Below the pieces are notes generated by a model. That model searched no databases and was not told where the DNA came from. It was given only the letters and a program-made list of their open reading frames with translations. The translations under genes were made by a program, and so were the position numbers. Of a DNA stretch of 64,000 nucleotides, positions 11,480 through 21,950 are shown piece after piece. This DNA is from Daldinia sp. FL1419 (taxonomy: Eukaryota > Ascomycota > Sordariomycetes > Xylariales > Hypoxylaceae): positions 186,001 to 250,000 of the forward strand of contig MU623377.1 in assembly GCA_025201765.1 (NCBI GenBank), in the 5' to 3' direction. Positions within the stretch are counted from its first letter, which is position 1, and each line of letters begins with the position of its first letter.

Positions 11480-12493
11480 CTATTGCAAGGCAGCGCGGAA
11501 CTCTTTCCACCGCGTCGAGGCTACGTTCGCAAACTCCCTCATAACAGCCGGTCCAACAACCGTTCCACCACTCTTGGATATCGTCAAAATATTGGTCTCT
11601 CCCTCCGTATTATCAACAACTATAGTCACTGTCTCGTCGCATAAACTCTCCTCCAACCTGTCTGGGTCCACTAGGATCCAGAATTGTCCACTACCTTTCT
11701 TTTGTTTTTCCCTTTCTGTAAAAACTGCTGCCGTGCAAGCAACTGGCAACCCGTGTAGGCGCAGTGGGATCGGCTCCTTATCGGTGGGTCGACTACATAG
11801 CACTATCTCGCGGTCGACGTCCCAATATGCGGAGGGGAGCTTAGTATCTCGTAAAGCAGACACGATTGCTGCCCAGGCTACATCAAAAGGGTTGCCGTCG
11901 AAAGAGACGAATAGCACGTCAATATATAGCACCCAGTAGGCCTTGACCTCCTTTGTTGTTTCGCCGATGTCTTCTTCCTCGGCATCCCCTTCACCTTGTA
12001 TTTCAGAAGTATCGTGATATATTCGTAAATTATCTGCGCTTAGAAGCTTCGAGCTGTGTAATAGGGTGAAAAGACGTGTGCTTAGTGTTTGCGCGAGCGT
12101 AGTTGGAGGTACACCCGGTAGGAAGTTGGGTGCGCATCCGGTTGCTAGTTCGACATTGGGTACTAGCAGGTCGTAATCTCTCAGCTCATCACCGACTACG
12201 GTCTCGCCTAGCTGCGGCGCCCGGTAATTGGGGATTTGAGAGGTGAGAAGAGTCTCGCCGCGCACACCACAAATGACGGTAGTGTCGCCCGAGCGAACCA
12301 CAGCGCTGCCGTGCGCGTGGGATAGAGAGGAGTTGTTGATGGTGTAGGGGCGTGCTTGGCGTGGTTGTCGCCCGTTCGTGCGTGATGAGGTTGTTGAAGG
12401 ATCGGAGGGCTGGAGGTTTGCGAGGAGGAATGGGTGTGGGGAGAGCTTTGCGAAGGTGGCGCTCGATAGGGTTAGGGAATTTGACATGGCCAT
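11480..12493 (-). CDS. RRP43: exosome complex RNase PH-like subunit Rrp43
   Basis: A single exon of 337 residues. It is an RNase PH-fold protein of the Rrp43/EXOSC8 type, a structural subunit of the hexameric ring of the nuclear and cytoplasmic RNA exosome, which degrades and trims RNA 3' ends. Visible landmarks are GSAVVRSGDTTVICGVRGE near residue 63, the NYRAPQLGETVVGDELRDYDLLVPNVELATGCAPN region, and the second half with YIDVLFVSFDGNPFDVAWAA and LHGLPVACTAAVF. The length fits the family, and the eukaryotic ring subunits are catalytically inactive. The ATG at 12493 is the first of two close in-frame ATGs (residues 1 and 3). Rrp43 is favoured over Rrp42 or Rrp45 by overall pattern, not by a diagnostic residue. 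Confidence 0.88.
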   Translation of the reverse strand: MAMSNSLTLSSATFAKLSPHPFLLANLQPSDPSTTSSRTNGRQPRQARPYTINNSSLSHAHGSAVVRSGDTTVICGVRGETLLTSQIPNYRAPQLGETVVGDELRDYDLLVPNVELATGCAPNFLPGVPPTTLAQTLSTRLFTLLHSSKLLSADNLRIYHDTSEIQGEGDAEEEDIGETTKEVKAYWVLYIDVLFVSFDGNPFDVAWAAIVSALRDTKLPSAYWDVDREIVLCSRPTDKEPIPLRLHGLPVACTAAVFTEREKQKKGSGQFWILVDPDRLEESLCDETVTIVVDNTEGETNILTISKSGGTVVGPAVMREFANVASTRWKEFRAALQ

Positions 12494-12877
12494 AATTACT
12501 GTTTTGGATCCGGACCCAAGTCCTAAAGTAATCGACCAAAATTAGAGGTTTAGATCTCGCCAATGCTTTGAAAATGTTGTAAAGTACCTAACCTAGGTTA
12601 GCTTTTCTATTATTCTACGTACAACAAAGGCCTTGAAATTTGAGTTGGACCCAACGCAGCCTTGCGGGGCCCCCTGTTTTTACATAGTACTTATGTAGCG
12701 GGATTAACGAATCACGACCAATCAACCATTACATATCATTTTCATAAGGCTGTGAGTTCTGCGTAACGCTCTGATAAGATAACTAATAAAGCTAACTATC
12801 CCCAGCTAAGTTACACTAACATCATTGTCAAAGCTCAACTTTTCACTCTCATTCCTCTCATTCCTCTCTATTAAACT
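12494..12877. other. intergenic
   Basis: Short promoter-bearing spacer upstream of RRP43 and downstream of the NTF2-like gene. No element identified. Confidence 0.5.
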
Positions 12878-13418
12878 CTACGACGACCTCTGAAGCGCTG
12901 CCATCAACGGAGCAGAATCCATGTAGTATTCGGCTTTCTTCACAAGACCCTTGTTCTCCCCTGACGTTTCTAAGCATACGATAGCACAAGCTGGGACCGT
13001 GATTGTCTCCTTTTCCGGATCGTTCTTGACCTTCCATGTAATGTGGCACGGCTGGTAGATTTTATCGCCCACCATATCTATATCGTATAATTGTTAGCTA
13101 TTGATCTATTTTGTACAGTATTGGGGTTTTAATTCGATCTCACCGAAGCTCTCAATCTCGTGGTGCATCATTTCTAGTTTCACCCAGACTCCCTTGAAGA
13201 AGTTGCGTAATTCGTCCAGCCCATTAAAAATCGGCATATTTCCAAATTGAATCTTCGCATCTTGAGTGTATATCTCTCCTAACCTGGAAGCATCGAGGGA
13301 ATCGTTTGTTGCGTGGAACTAAGGGATAGTTAGCTCTAGCCTATCTCGTCTCGGAAATTCAACATACCCTGAGAAGCCATTTTCGGATCTCGGTTGATGT
13401 TGTAGGTACGAAGGCCAT
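12878..13418 (-). CDS. small NTF2-like / SnoaL-fold protein
   Basis: I joined three exons in frame: 13418-13368, 13318-13144 and 13077-12878 (introns 49 and 66 nt), giving 141 residues. It starts MAFVPTTSTEIRKWLLRFHA, followed by NDSLDASRLGEIYTQDAKIQFGN. The cone-like NTF2 pattern continues with FNGLDELRNFFKGVW, MMHHEIESFDMVGDKIY and HITWKVKNDPEK. Proteins of this size and pattern are SnoaL-like, of the nuclear transport factor 2 superfamily. Members include small-molecule isomerases and cyclases and many uncharacterised fungal proteins, so no substrate can be assigned. No signal peptide or membrane segment is seen. All three splice junctions preserve frame and use consensus donors (GTATGT, GTGAGA). 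Confidence 0.8.
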
Positions 13419-15130
13419 GATTGTAAATGTCTCTGAGTGTATTATGAGTAGTTATATCTAGATAGACTGCTTGCTCCCTACTGAGTTTCTCTAGAATCTG
13501 CCTGGATATTTATATTTTCCCATCGTACGCTTCAACGTTGGAAAGCTGACTAAATCACCAACACCATTTTCCTTTTTAGGAAAGGCTAGATAGGAGGTTC
13601 GTCAGCAACCGAACGGCTGGAAGCGCCGTCTCAGAGATGTCTATCCATGAGACATAGGAGAGGCCAAATAAGTGAGCGTGGATTTAGTATCATACTATAT
13701 AGCTTTATCGAATAAGTATTTACAACTTTGATTAACTACCAAACGTCGTTCAACTCTTTGCCTAGAATAACTCCCTCTTCTAACAAAACTTCTCTAATGG
13801 GTAAAGTGAGCTTTCTTATACGAATTAGGTATTGGTATTTGTCAAGATCTCTTAGCCCGTTTACAGATTCGTTTAACCAACGTGGAGCTTGAAGCTATTC
13901 GGCTTAACTCAAAACTCAACACCAAACAGAAGGTACGTAAAAGCCTCTTACTTAAACGGCTCCGATTCTAGCACTACAACGATCACATAAGAATTAATAT
14001 ATTTATATAACCGTAAAATTCCAACGTCCCATTAGAATCGCGTAGTTTATATTTAATTTTCAGTAGACTCTCCCCTTAATCCCTATCTCGTTCCAGTTGT
14101 AATCATAATCAAGTAGAGTTCCTGCCACTCTAGAGTAATGGTTCTAGGTCTATTAAACCTCGTCTACGAAAGGATCCAAGGCAGACAACATATGATCAAA
14201 TTAAAAGGTTACCCCTAGGGTTTATATGATTCCCCTAACGATGATATTATCATCCATTTGTCCCTTGGTTACTTCCCAAGTAGCTTAATAGCCAAACCCC
14301 CCGGGGATAAAACGAACTAACAACCCAGGCTCCCAAGCGATTTGTGCTAACCCTATGAATAATCATATATAGCTATTAGTTCACTTAGATAGGTAGATAC
14401 TAAGGTACCTATGTAAACGTACAGCCGTACCTACTATGACTAAGGAGAAGGCAAGTTACTGTAAAGAGATATCCTCATGACTCCCGATAATGGATATAGA
14501 ATGACAACTAAGTAGCTGTTACGACACTTTTCCCTGTAGGAAGCCCTTAGAATCGTGAGAGCCCTAAGCGAGAACACAATTTCCTAAACTTGTCAAGATA
14601 CGTAGTTACTCTCTCGGTACATCAGGTCGAAGCACAATGGGGTTCTTTGCTTTCACCCATATCTTAGTACTTCTTCACCAGAAAAGTTAAGTCAAATACA
14701 AGATCTATTTACACGGCAACTTCCGAAGTACTCATACTAGAGAGACAAGTAACGAAGTTGTAAATTTCTTTAGAAGGAGGTACTCAGCGGGGTAATTCAA
14801 CTATGCAAGATACCTTTCGATACCTTATAATAGAATCTGCTAGCGGCATATCATTGTCACTGTTCGTACCGTAGAACCTTGAGGACCTTCCGTAGGTAGA
14901 AAAGCTGTCACTACGTCCGTGCACCTAGGACGCTATTTAGTGATTAGGGGGGAGGAAACAGTGCCCAGGTGCACTCCAGTAAGTATCTTCACCATAGAAA
15001 CGTCCCCTTATATGGCTACGAGGCGTTGTTGCCTTGGTAAAAGCTGCATGAGTCACTATGCAGCCATTCTTAGTCTGTTTCATCGAGGCAGGCGAAAATT
15101 TGAAAATGTTTGCGAACCCCGCCGTCGTTT
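13419..15130. other. gene-poor, moderately AT-rich spacer
   Basis: About 1.7 kb with frequent stops in all frames. The texture suggests old, mutated intergenic or repeat-derived DNA. A CCTA/TAGG-type motif lies near 14385-14410. No gene, tRNA or recognisable transposon part was seen. Confidence 0.55.
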
Positions 15131-15770
15131 TCTATATAAACATAGCCGTTCCCCCCAGTCTTCCAACTCTCTTCTTTCTTCCCTCTTCATCATCATCCTA
15201 TCCTACATGAACTCTAAACAACTCTGCTCATAACAAGTAAGAGCGAAAATAATTCAATAATTTAATAATTCAACTCTAAGTCTTACTCTACTACAACTTG
15301 CTCATCTACCTACCTACATCCTTAGGTGCATAGCATGTTCTATTCTCTTAATACCTGTCACTAACTCCGGTCGCGACTACACCGGTGTCAATTTCCCTTT
15401 GATTGGCTTTATATGAGGATGGCCAACCGGCTCTCAGATTGCCGTTGGCTCTTGTTCTGCTCTGGCTGCCCCCAATTGCGGTCTGGTAATACATTAGCAA
15501 TCCTCGGTAAGTACTTCCTTTCTTACGTCTCTCTTCGCCTAATTTACAACGGCATCCCTTGTTGCTAATACTCTTCATCTCGTCTCTCGTTCTCTGTCTG
15601 TGTTCACTTATTTTGTCCTTGCTGGATTTGTTACCTTACAGTTCACATTTCCAAGCCCCATCCCTTGTATTAACACACCTTGTCTTCTCCCTCCATATCA
15701 TTCTCAGTCATATCATCAAGTCGTGTTGTTGCTGCTTATGTTTCCGTGGGCTTTGTTCTAACTCATAAAT
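15131..15770 (+). other. possible spliced transcript of unknown coding potential
   Basis: A TATATAAA box at about 15132 is followed by a CT-rich leader (about 15155-15200), then strong splice-like signals. There is a donor AAGTAAGAG near 15237 with an acceptor CCTTAG near 15322, and a donor GGTAAGTAC near 15507 with an acceptor TTACAG near 15641, preceded by TGCTAAT. The exon-like stretch 15353-15480 has a coding-like frame (TNSGRDYTGVNFPLIGFI) interrupted by a TGA and then continuing with GWPTGSQIAVGSCSALAAPN. This could be a non-coding spliced RNA, a gene with splice sites I have misplaced, or a decayed gene. I recognise no family. Confidence 0.25.
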
Positions 15771-18700
15771 AGTAGAGTAGACCGACTAAAATGATATACC
15801 TACCATACACGTATATAGAGATGACTTTATCGAGGAAGCGGAAACGGTCCCCCGGGACTACGGCCCAGGCCCCAGGGGGTCGATACGTGCCCCCATCCCC
15901 ATCCCACCGGGAAAGAAAGTTGTGGTGATTTGGACTCAAGGTGGCGGGAGACGGGAAATTGAACCACTAAATTCTAGGTTATGCTACCTTATATTCAGGT
16001 CATCTAAAGCCTCCAACCAATTGAAAAAGCAAAGGCCCGACTGAATGTCAGCAATTCTATTTATCGGAAGGCTATTTATGCGGATCAGTTACAATGCCAC
16101 AATTCCGGCAATAAGGGGGAGGTGAAGGACTATGACATGGGCCCAGCGAAGAGCAGCAAAGAAGTAAAATGCAACTCGGAGAAAGATTTTTTCATTATTG
16201 ACAAACACGGTTTCGCAAATCCTGAGCGGCCGGAGGCGTGCTTCAAAACAGACCCCATAGATATACTCAAGGAGCGGGCTACCCACCGTGCCGAAGGAGA
16301 TCCGCAGCGAGATGAAGCCTCATATGTATAATGACTTAACCAAGATAAAGCGTCCGAGAGGCGTTCAGTAAGCTAGCGGAGTAACTTCATGACGCACAAC
16401 AATACGTTCAGCAGAGAGCTCGAGGCGCCTGCATAGCCTCGACTCGCCAACCGGAGGCGACATATTACGAAAAATACGACCCCAACACTCTATTATAATT
16501 AACAACAATTCTACACATATATACAAAAATGCCAAGCGGGGCCTTCATTGTCGAAAGATCTTCGGCGGTGATTATGACTGAGAGACCTCATTCCCGGTAT
16601 GTAAACCCGTTTTATCCTTGTCACCCTATTTGTCGCTTCCTACTTGGTTAGAGTAGTTATACTGATCCTTTTCATTCTAGTACGCATATTGTCGGGGCGT
16701 CACCTTAACTTCTTAAAATGGTTGAGGCTTATAATTCTCTAAGGGCCCCCTGAGGTATCCGTTCCAAATATTATTACTTTCGAATGGTTGGTCGTGGCTG
16801 TCCCCCCTCTCGTTGGCGACGGTGGTGGCCATTGTCCCTGTCGGTGACTTCCCCTTGCTGGAATTCGACATAAGCCTCACTGGGTTGTGTTGGCGTGCGG
16901 CATAGAGCATGCTAGACTAGAATGCAGCCGCGAATTGAACTGACCAACATAGACGAAGATACACGCCACATCCAGTACGTAAAAACTCGATGCTTAGCAG
17001 ACTCAAGTCGGCTCCGACTCCCTAAGTGCTCGCCAAAAACTAGTATAATTGCATTTACGGCCAAGAAAACTTCAACATTTGAGTCGAGCGTCTAGAATAT
17101 CCACGTATTATGGATAGGCTTTCATGCAAAACAAAGATTGGGCTGGCGTCGCAGAGAACTCGCACTCGTCGCTGTGGCTGCTATTCGCAAAACACCCCGG
17201 GAATAGTGGCGCGAGAGAACGTTTAATAACAATAGGACTAGGTATGTTTACGCTGCCTTCCAACGACTCTTAGAAAGTCCAGCTATTCATGCTGCTCTGC
17301 CGGGCTACCCCAGCAACAGCCCTGCTGGCGGTGGGTTCGGACGATGAAAGCAACCCCCACAACCTGCCTCCGCCTAATGCTCAGTAAGACTGAATCGGTC
17401 ATGATCCCCAGATGAATTCGATCAAGACATCTTAGGGAAGTGGATGACGACGCAATCTTCTCGTTGTGCCGGATCGTCCAACCCCTCGACCTTCCTCTGG
17501 CCGATTCGTTCATGACAGCAACGCCAACGCCAGGTTTAATACTCTGACCAAAACTCCACTAAGGAGCAGTCGCTTTCGCGACGAATTAAGGGAACCTTTC
17601 CCGTATAACCTAAAGCTTATTATCTATCACCTATTACTCATCACGGATGCACATAATTATTGAACATCGAGTGGAACTGGGACAGGCTCTCAGCAAAATC
17701 GCAAGGACTCGCTTCCCTTTTAGCTGGTGTCGTTTCCGGTTGGGGGTTTGATGCCGGAAACCACTCTCTGAACAAGGAGTTGGAGAAGGCCATAGATAAC
17801 GTTGCAGAGCGACTGCAAATTTATATTACGGAAGAAGGACTCTAATTAATCTACAAAAATAAAGATACCAAGCCAGTCAAGGAGACTAGCGGGATGGGCA
17901 ACAAATAATCCGCTCTCTACAATGTGGGAAGCTATACGGAGAATTAAGACAAACCTGAGTCAGATGCTGCCTCGGGAAGAAGAGACCAAGATCAAATCCA
18001 GCGCCAATGTCGAGCCCCAAGCCCAGCCCTACACGGCTCAGTATGATGAGAAGAGGCCGTCCGTCCGACCACGAACGTGCCAATCCGGGCTTGCTTAAAG
18101 GATCTCAAGTCATCCGAAAAGAGTACGTTATGCCCTATATCGACGAGAATTGATGGTGTTTTACTGATTATAATAAGTTTATAGTGGCTGGGCCAGGATG
18201 GGCTGATGCCACCCATTTTGTTTCAATTCGGCCTGGAATGCCTTCTAGGAAAATGGTCCATTAGCAATGGAATCAATGATGCTTGGCGACGGCTAGGTAT
18301 GTGCTTGAATGGGCGGGACCCCTACTCGCCCTCTCATGATATATGCGTACCGAAGCTACAGAGGGAATAACGTCCGCCAAAGACTGTTGAACGTAGACGC
18401 CCAGTAGCCATATCGTCCGATCAGACTGCTCTCCAACGGAGGTCTGCGAAAACCTAGCAGTCATTAAACCGCATAAAGCAGTCGTCTAACTCGACTTTAT
18501 ATACACAAGTCAAGAACCAATTACACATAATTTATGCGTCTCAAGCATGGTGCTTCCCCGATGGAGCGGATTTCGTATTCGTCCTGAAGGTGCCGACTGA
18601 TGAAACAATCAATCATCGTCGGTTTCGCCGGTGGTCATTTTCGGTGGTGGAAAGGCCAGCCGTGATGATTTCTGGCAGATGAGGAAATAGATAATTAAGG

Positions 18701-18949
18701 AAATAACCTTGGTCCTTAGATCATTATTTGACTTGGTACCTAATACGATACTCGACTCTATGCGTGATTACCTATAACTATCGTCTTTTACGTGTATTAT
18801 ACTATGCTAGGTATGCTTTACTGTCACGCTTCTCGAAGTAAATGACGAGATGATCTGCATATCGTAGTAAATCAGCTGTGCTCCATATCAATGCTTCCAT
18901 GTATCTTACTGTGTACTATTTACTCTTGAGCAGTCAAGTTGCATTCATC

Positions 18950-18976
18950 CATCTACCGCATCTACCGCATCTACCA
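18950..18976. repeat. short 9-bp tandem repeat
   Basis: Three consecutive copies of CATCTACCG (the last ends in A), in non-coding DNA. It is a minor simple repeat with no evident role. Confidence 0.8.
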
Positions 18977-19860
18977 CATAAATAATGAAATCGGGTAGCG
19001 CGGGATCCTACGTATCTTACGCAAGTCAATAACATCTTTCGAAATCTTTCAAAGCACCACGCAGACGGTATGCTACAGCTGGGGGCATCATAAACAGCCT
19101 CCCCGCCCAGGTTCACGCTCCCAACGTATAACATATGATGAGGGCGAGCTCTTAATTTAAAATTCGGCATGCTGAAGTCGTGATCGTCGTCGTGTCTTGT
19201 TCTGGCGAGACGGCCCCCGTAAAAGTAAGCTGCTGGTATTGGCTAGGAATTTCCTAATTGCCGCCCCGATATTCCAGCAGCCCGGAACGCATGGGTAAAG
19301 TGGCTGCAGAGGTGGAGAGTGGAATCACACAATCACAAAGTTGGTGGTTTTCCGGAAGAGAGTCTTTTTTTTTTTTTCTTGAAGTGGGTTGTTTGGTTTA
19401 CTAGGTTAAGGCTTTTGATGGAATTCGTAACTCGCCTCGTAATTGGTAAAATTACTACTAACTAATGTGCTTGGGTCAGGTACTATTCGATTGATTACAT
19501 GTACCTACATGTGCTGCATGCAAGTATCCTAAGTATTGTACATTACATAGTATTTAGGTGCAGGTACCCTATTGGAGCTCGGGTGGGGAATGGGACGGGT
19601 GAAGCATGTCGGCAAATCAAGAGACGCGATTAAGCGCCCAGTTGCTATTACTTTTTTCTCGCTCCAATCCCGTTGCTTCGTCATCCCGAGCCCGCAAGAC
19701 CCCCAAAGGGCTATGCCAATTTCCCTGCCCCAGGTGGTCACGTCGCTGAGCCCTAGGGGGAATTTACTATGTAGGTACCTAGGTAGGGAATAATGAAATA
19801 TAGTTGCTTCGGCTTCTTATTCGATATATCGTCATCGACCGATGGAATTAGCACGGGTTA

Positions 19861-19869
19861 TTATCAGAT
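19861..19869 (-). promoter_or_regulatory. possible iron-responsive GATA site
   Basis: The minus strand reads ATCTGATAA, an exact match to the ATCWGATAA consensus known for fungal iron-repressing GATA factors (SreA/Sre1/Urbs1). It lies about 2.1 kb upstream of the ferric reductase start with no gene between. One 9-mer this far away could easily be chance. Confidence 0.25.
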
Positions 19870-21950
19870 TGATTTAGCAGACAAACGATCCAACTGTCCA
19901 ATGATCCAACGGGTACGGTAGATACCTCGGTACGTGATAGGTGGTTGTAGTGGTTTATCGGTTCGAAATCGGTCGGGCAGCTTTGGACATTTCGGAGCAG
20001 AATAACCGCCGAATGACGACAAAAAGCTTATCACGTATTATCACGTACATTATTATACATTATTATACCTTACCTATACACTATAGGTACAGCACTTAAT
20101 ACCTCAATCCTTACATGTGTACCTAATGTCCCTTTTGGAGAAGCTAAGTATTATAGAGGGGGAAAAAATGAAGAAGAAATATCGGGAATACACCGAATAC
20201 ACCGCTGCTTATCAGGATGATCTCGAACAAGTCACGATGGTAAATCCTTCTCCCTTTAAGCTTTTTTTTCCAAGTTAACAAATCCCTGCCGCCTTGTTTC
20301 CTTCTTCTAACTACACCATCAATATACACCATCAATAAGCAAATTACAATAGCTGCACTATTAAACTACTATAATAGTACAATACATATTCATTCAGGTG
20401 CCTTACGCCACAGGGCTTATCCTATCGTTTGCTTGCTTGTGACGCATAGAAGCTTCGCCTAGCTCGTGGGTCTGCATGATGCGAATGCGACGTGCTGCGT
20501 TCTACTCAACATACGTGCGTACATATATGCACGACTTACCACTTAGCACAGGTATGAACAGGACGAAATGGGGTCCCCTTGTCAGCGTATCGGCACGGCA
20601 AATCCTCCCGCTAGCTAGAGCAGTTTAGATTCAAAAAAAGAAAAAAAAAGAAGAAAAAAAAAAGGAAAAGAAAAAGACCCTGGACGAGCAAGATCAGAAA
20701 ACGTACCAAGAAAATCTAGCGCCGACGCTTATTCCGTGGAACGTGCAGAATTGGTGTTCGTTTCGTGCGTTCGTGCGTGCTCGTGCATTCGGTTGCAGAG
20801 TCGTCTGCGGGGAATCGAATCTCTCATTTGAAGGAACCTAGCCAATATCCAATATCAGCCAATATCGAGGTACGACCAACCGCTGAGTGGTTCTATACCT
20901 TTTTCATTGGTATCATTAGCAATCATTGGCATCAACCCGTCGCATAGATCGATTGCTAATCCACACCAAGCTTTTCACTCTCTCTCTCGCCTTCTCGTTC
21001 TTGATTTGATCGGATCGAATTAGAAAGGTCAGCATTGAAAGGAAAAAAGAAAAGAAAAAGAAAAGAAAAAAGAATAGCAAAAAAAGAGGTGCCAAAGTTG
21101 GGGACCCTCTTCCGCCGTGCGCGTTTTCCCACGAGGGAACCAAATCTTTGCAAAACTCCTATTGGGTATGCTGCAAGGAGATCGCAAACCCAATGTGGTA
21201 GTTGTGTGACAAGAAGAGGAATGGAGACTGGATACTCTTGAATAATCCTTGCTGCATATGGATGCATACATCTTTACATACTGCAACATACTCCTAGGTT
21301 ACATATTAGCAATCCGCCTGCAACCCGCTTGCATATACCAACTTTGCATACTTTGCTCATCTTATTGGACAAAAGTCAAGACTCATCTGTCCAAAAGGGA
21401 ATTAGTTACCCACCCTCCTCGTCCCTGGTCGTCTCCGAGTCGTCCCTTGTCACCGCGATCCTATCTATTCCTGGCTATTCTAGGCTCGCTTCCATATATA
21501 CTTGGCTGTCGTTCCCCGGCACCCCATCCTTCCTGTCGGCCCGGGATCTTGTTTCTTTCATTTTTCTGCTGGCTCTTTTGTTGTCGTTGCCAGATCATCG
21601 CGATCTCATTCAATGGCTACCGTTGCTATTCTTCAGTGTCTTTTAATTCTGTGAATTGGGGAGTCTGGTATTCCTCAATCACGCGCAATCCCATAGGGGC
21701 TTCATTCGTTCCAATTTACTCCCGGCGATATACCCAATGTTGATGACGGCGCGTAAAGGCAATCATCAGTTTCTACCCATGTAGCAAGAAAAAGATATTA
21801 TATATATATTAGAAGGAATTAAGAGTAGCGTGGATCTTCGAGAAGTAAAAGGCCCGTATAAGCGAAAGATCGAAAACCGGTTGGCATAGTAGGAATTGGG
21901 GGCGCAGCTATTAATGAAATTATCACCATCTCCCATCTCTTCACTCAATA

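Larger units (their letters stand above)
15771..21950. other. gene-poor region and upstream region of the ferric reductase
   Basis: About 6 kb without a gene I can support. Short frames at 16122-16331 and 17660-17845 are isolated and unrecognised, and the latter begins with TTG rather than ATG. A 9-bp tandem repeat lies at about 18950-18976. A-rich tracts are at about 20634-20680 and 21042-21085, and CT-rich sequence lies near 20980-21000. TAGG/CCTA palindromes occur near 19771-19786. The right-hand end must contain the promoter of the reductase gene at 21951. Confidence 0.5.

Noticed and set aside
11448..11939. 163-codon frame antisense to RRP43
   Set aside because: Antisense of a clear conserved gene.
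21249..21743. 164-codon frame upstream of the ferric reductase
   Set aside because: Cys/Ser/Pro-rich, no family pattern, lies in the CT-rich promoter/leader region.
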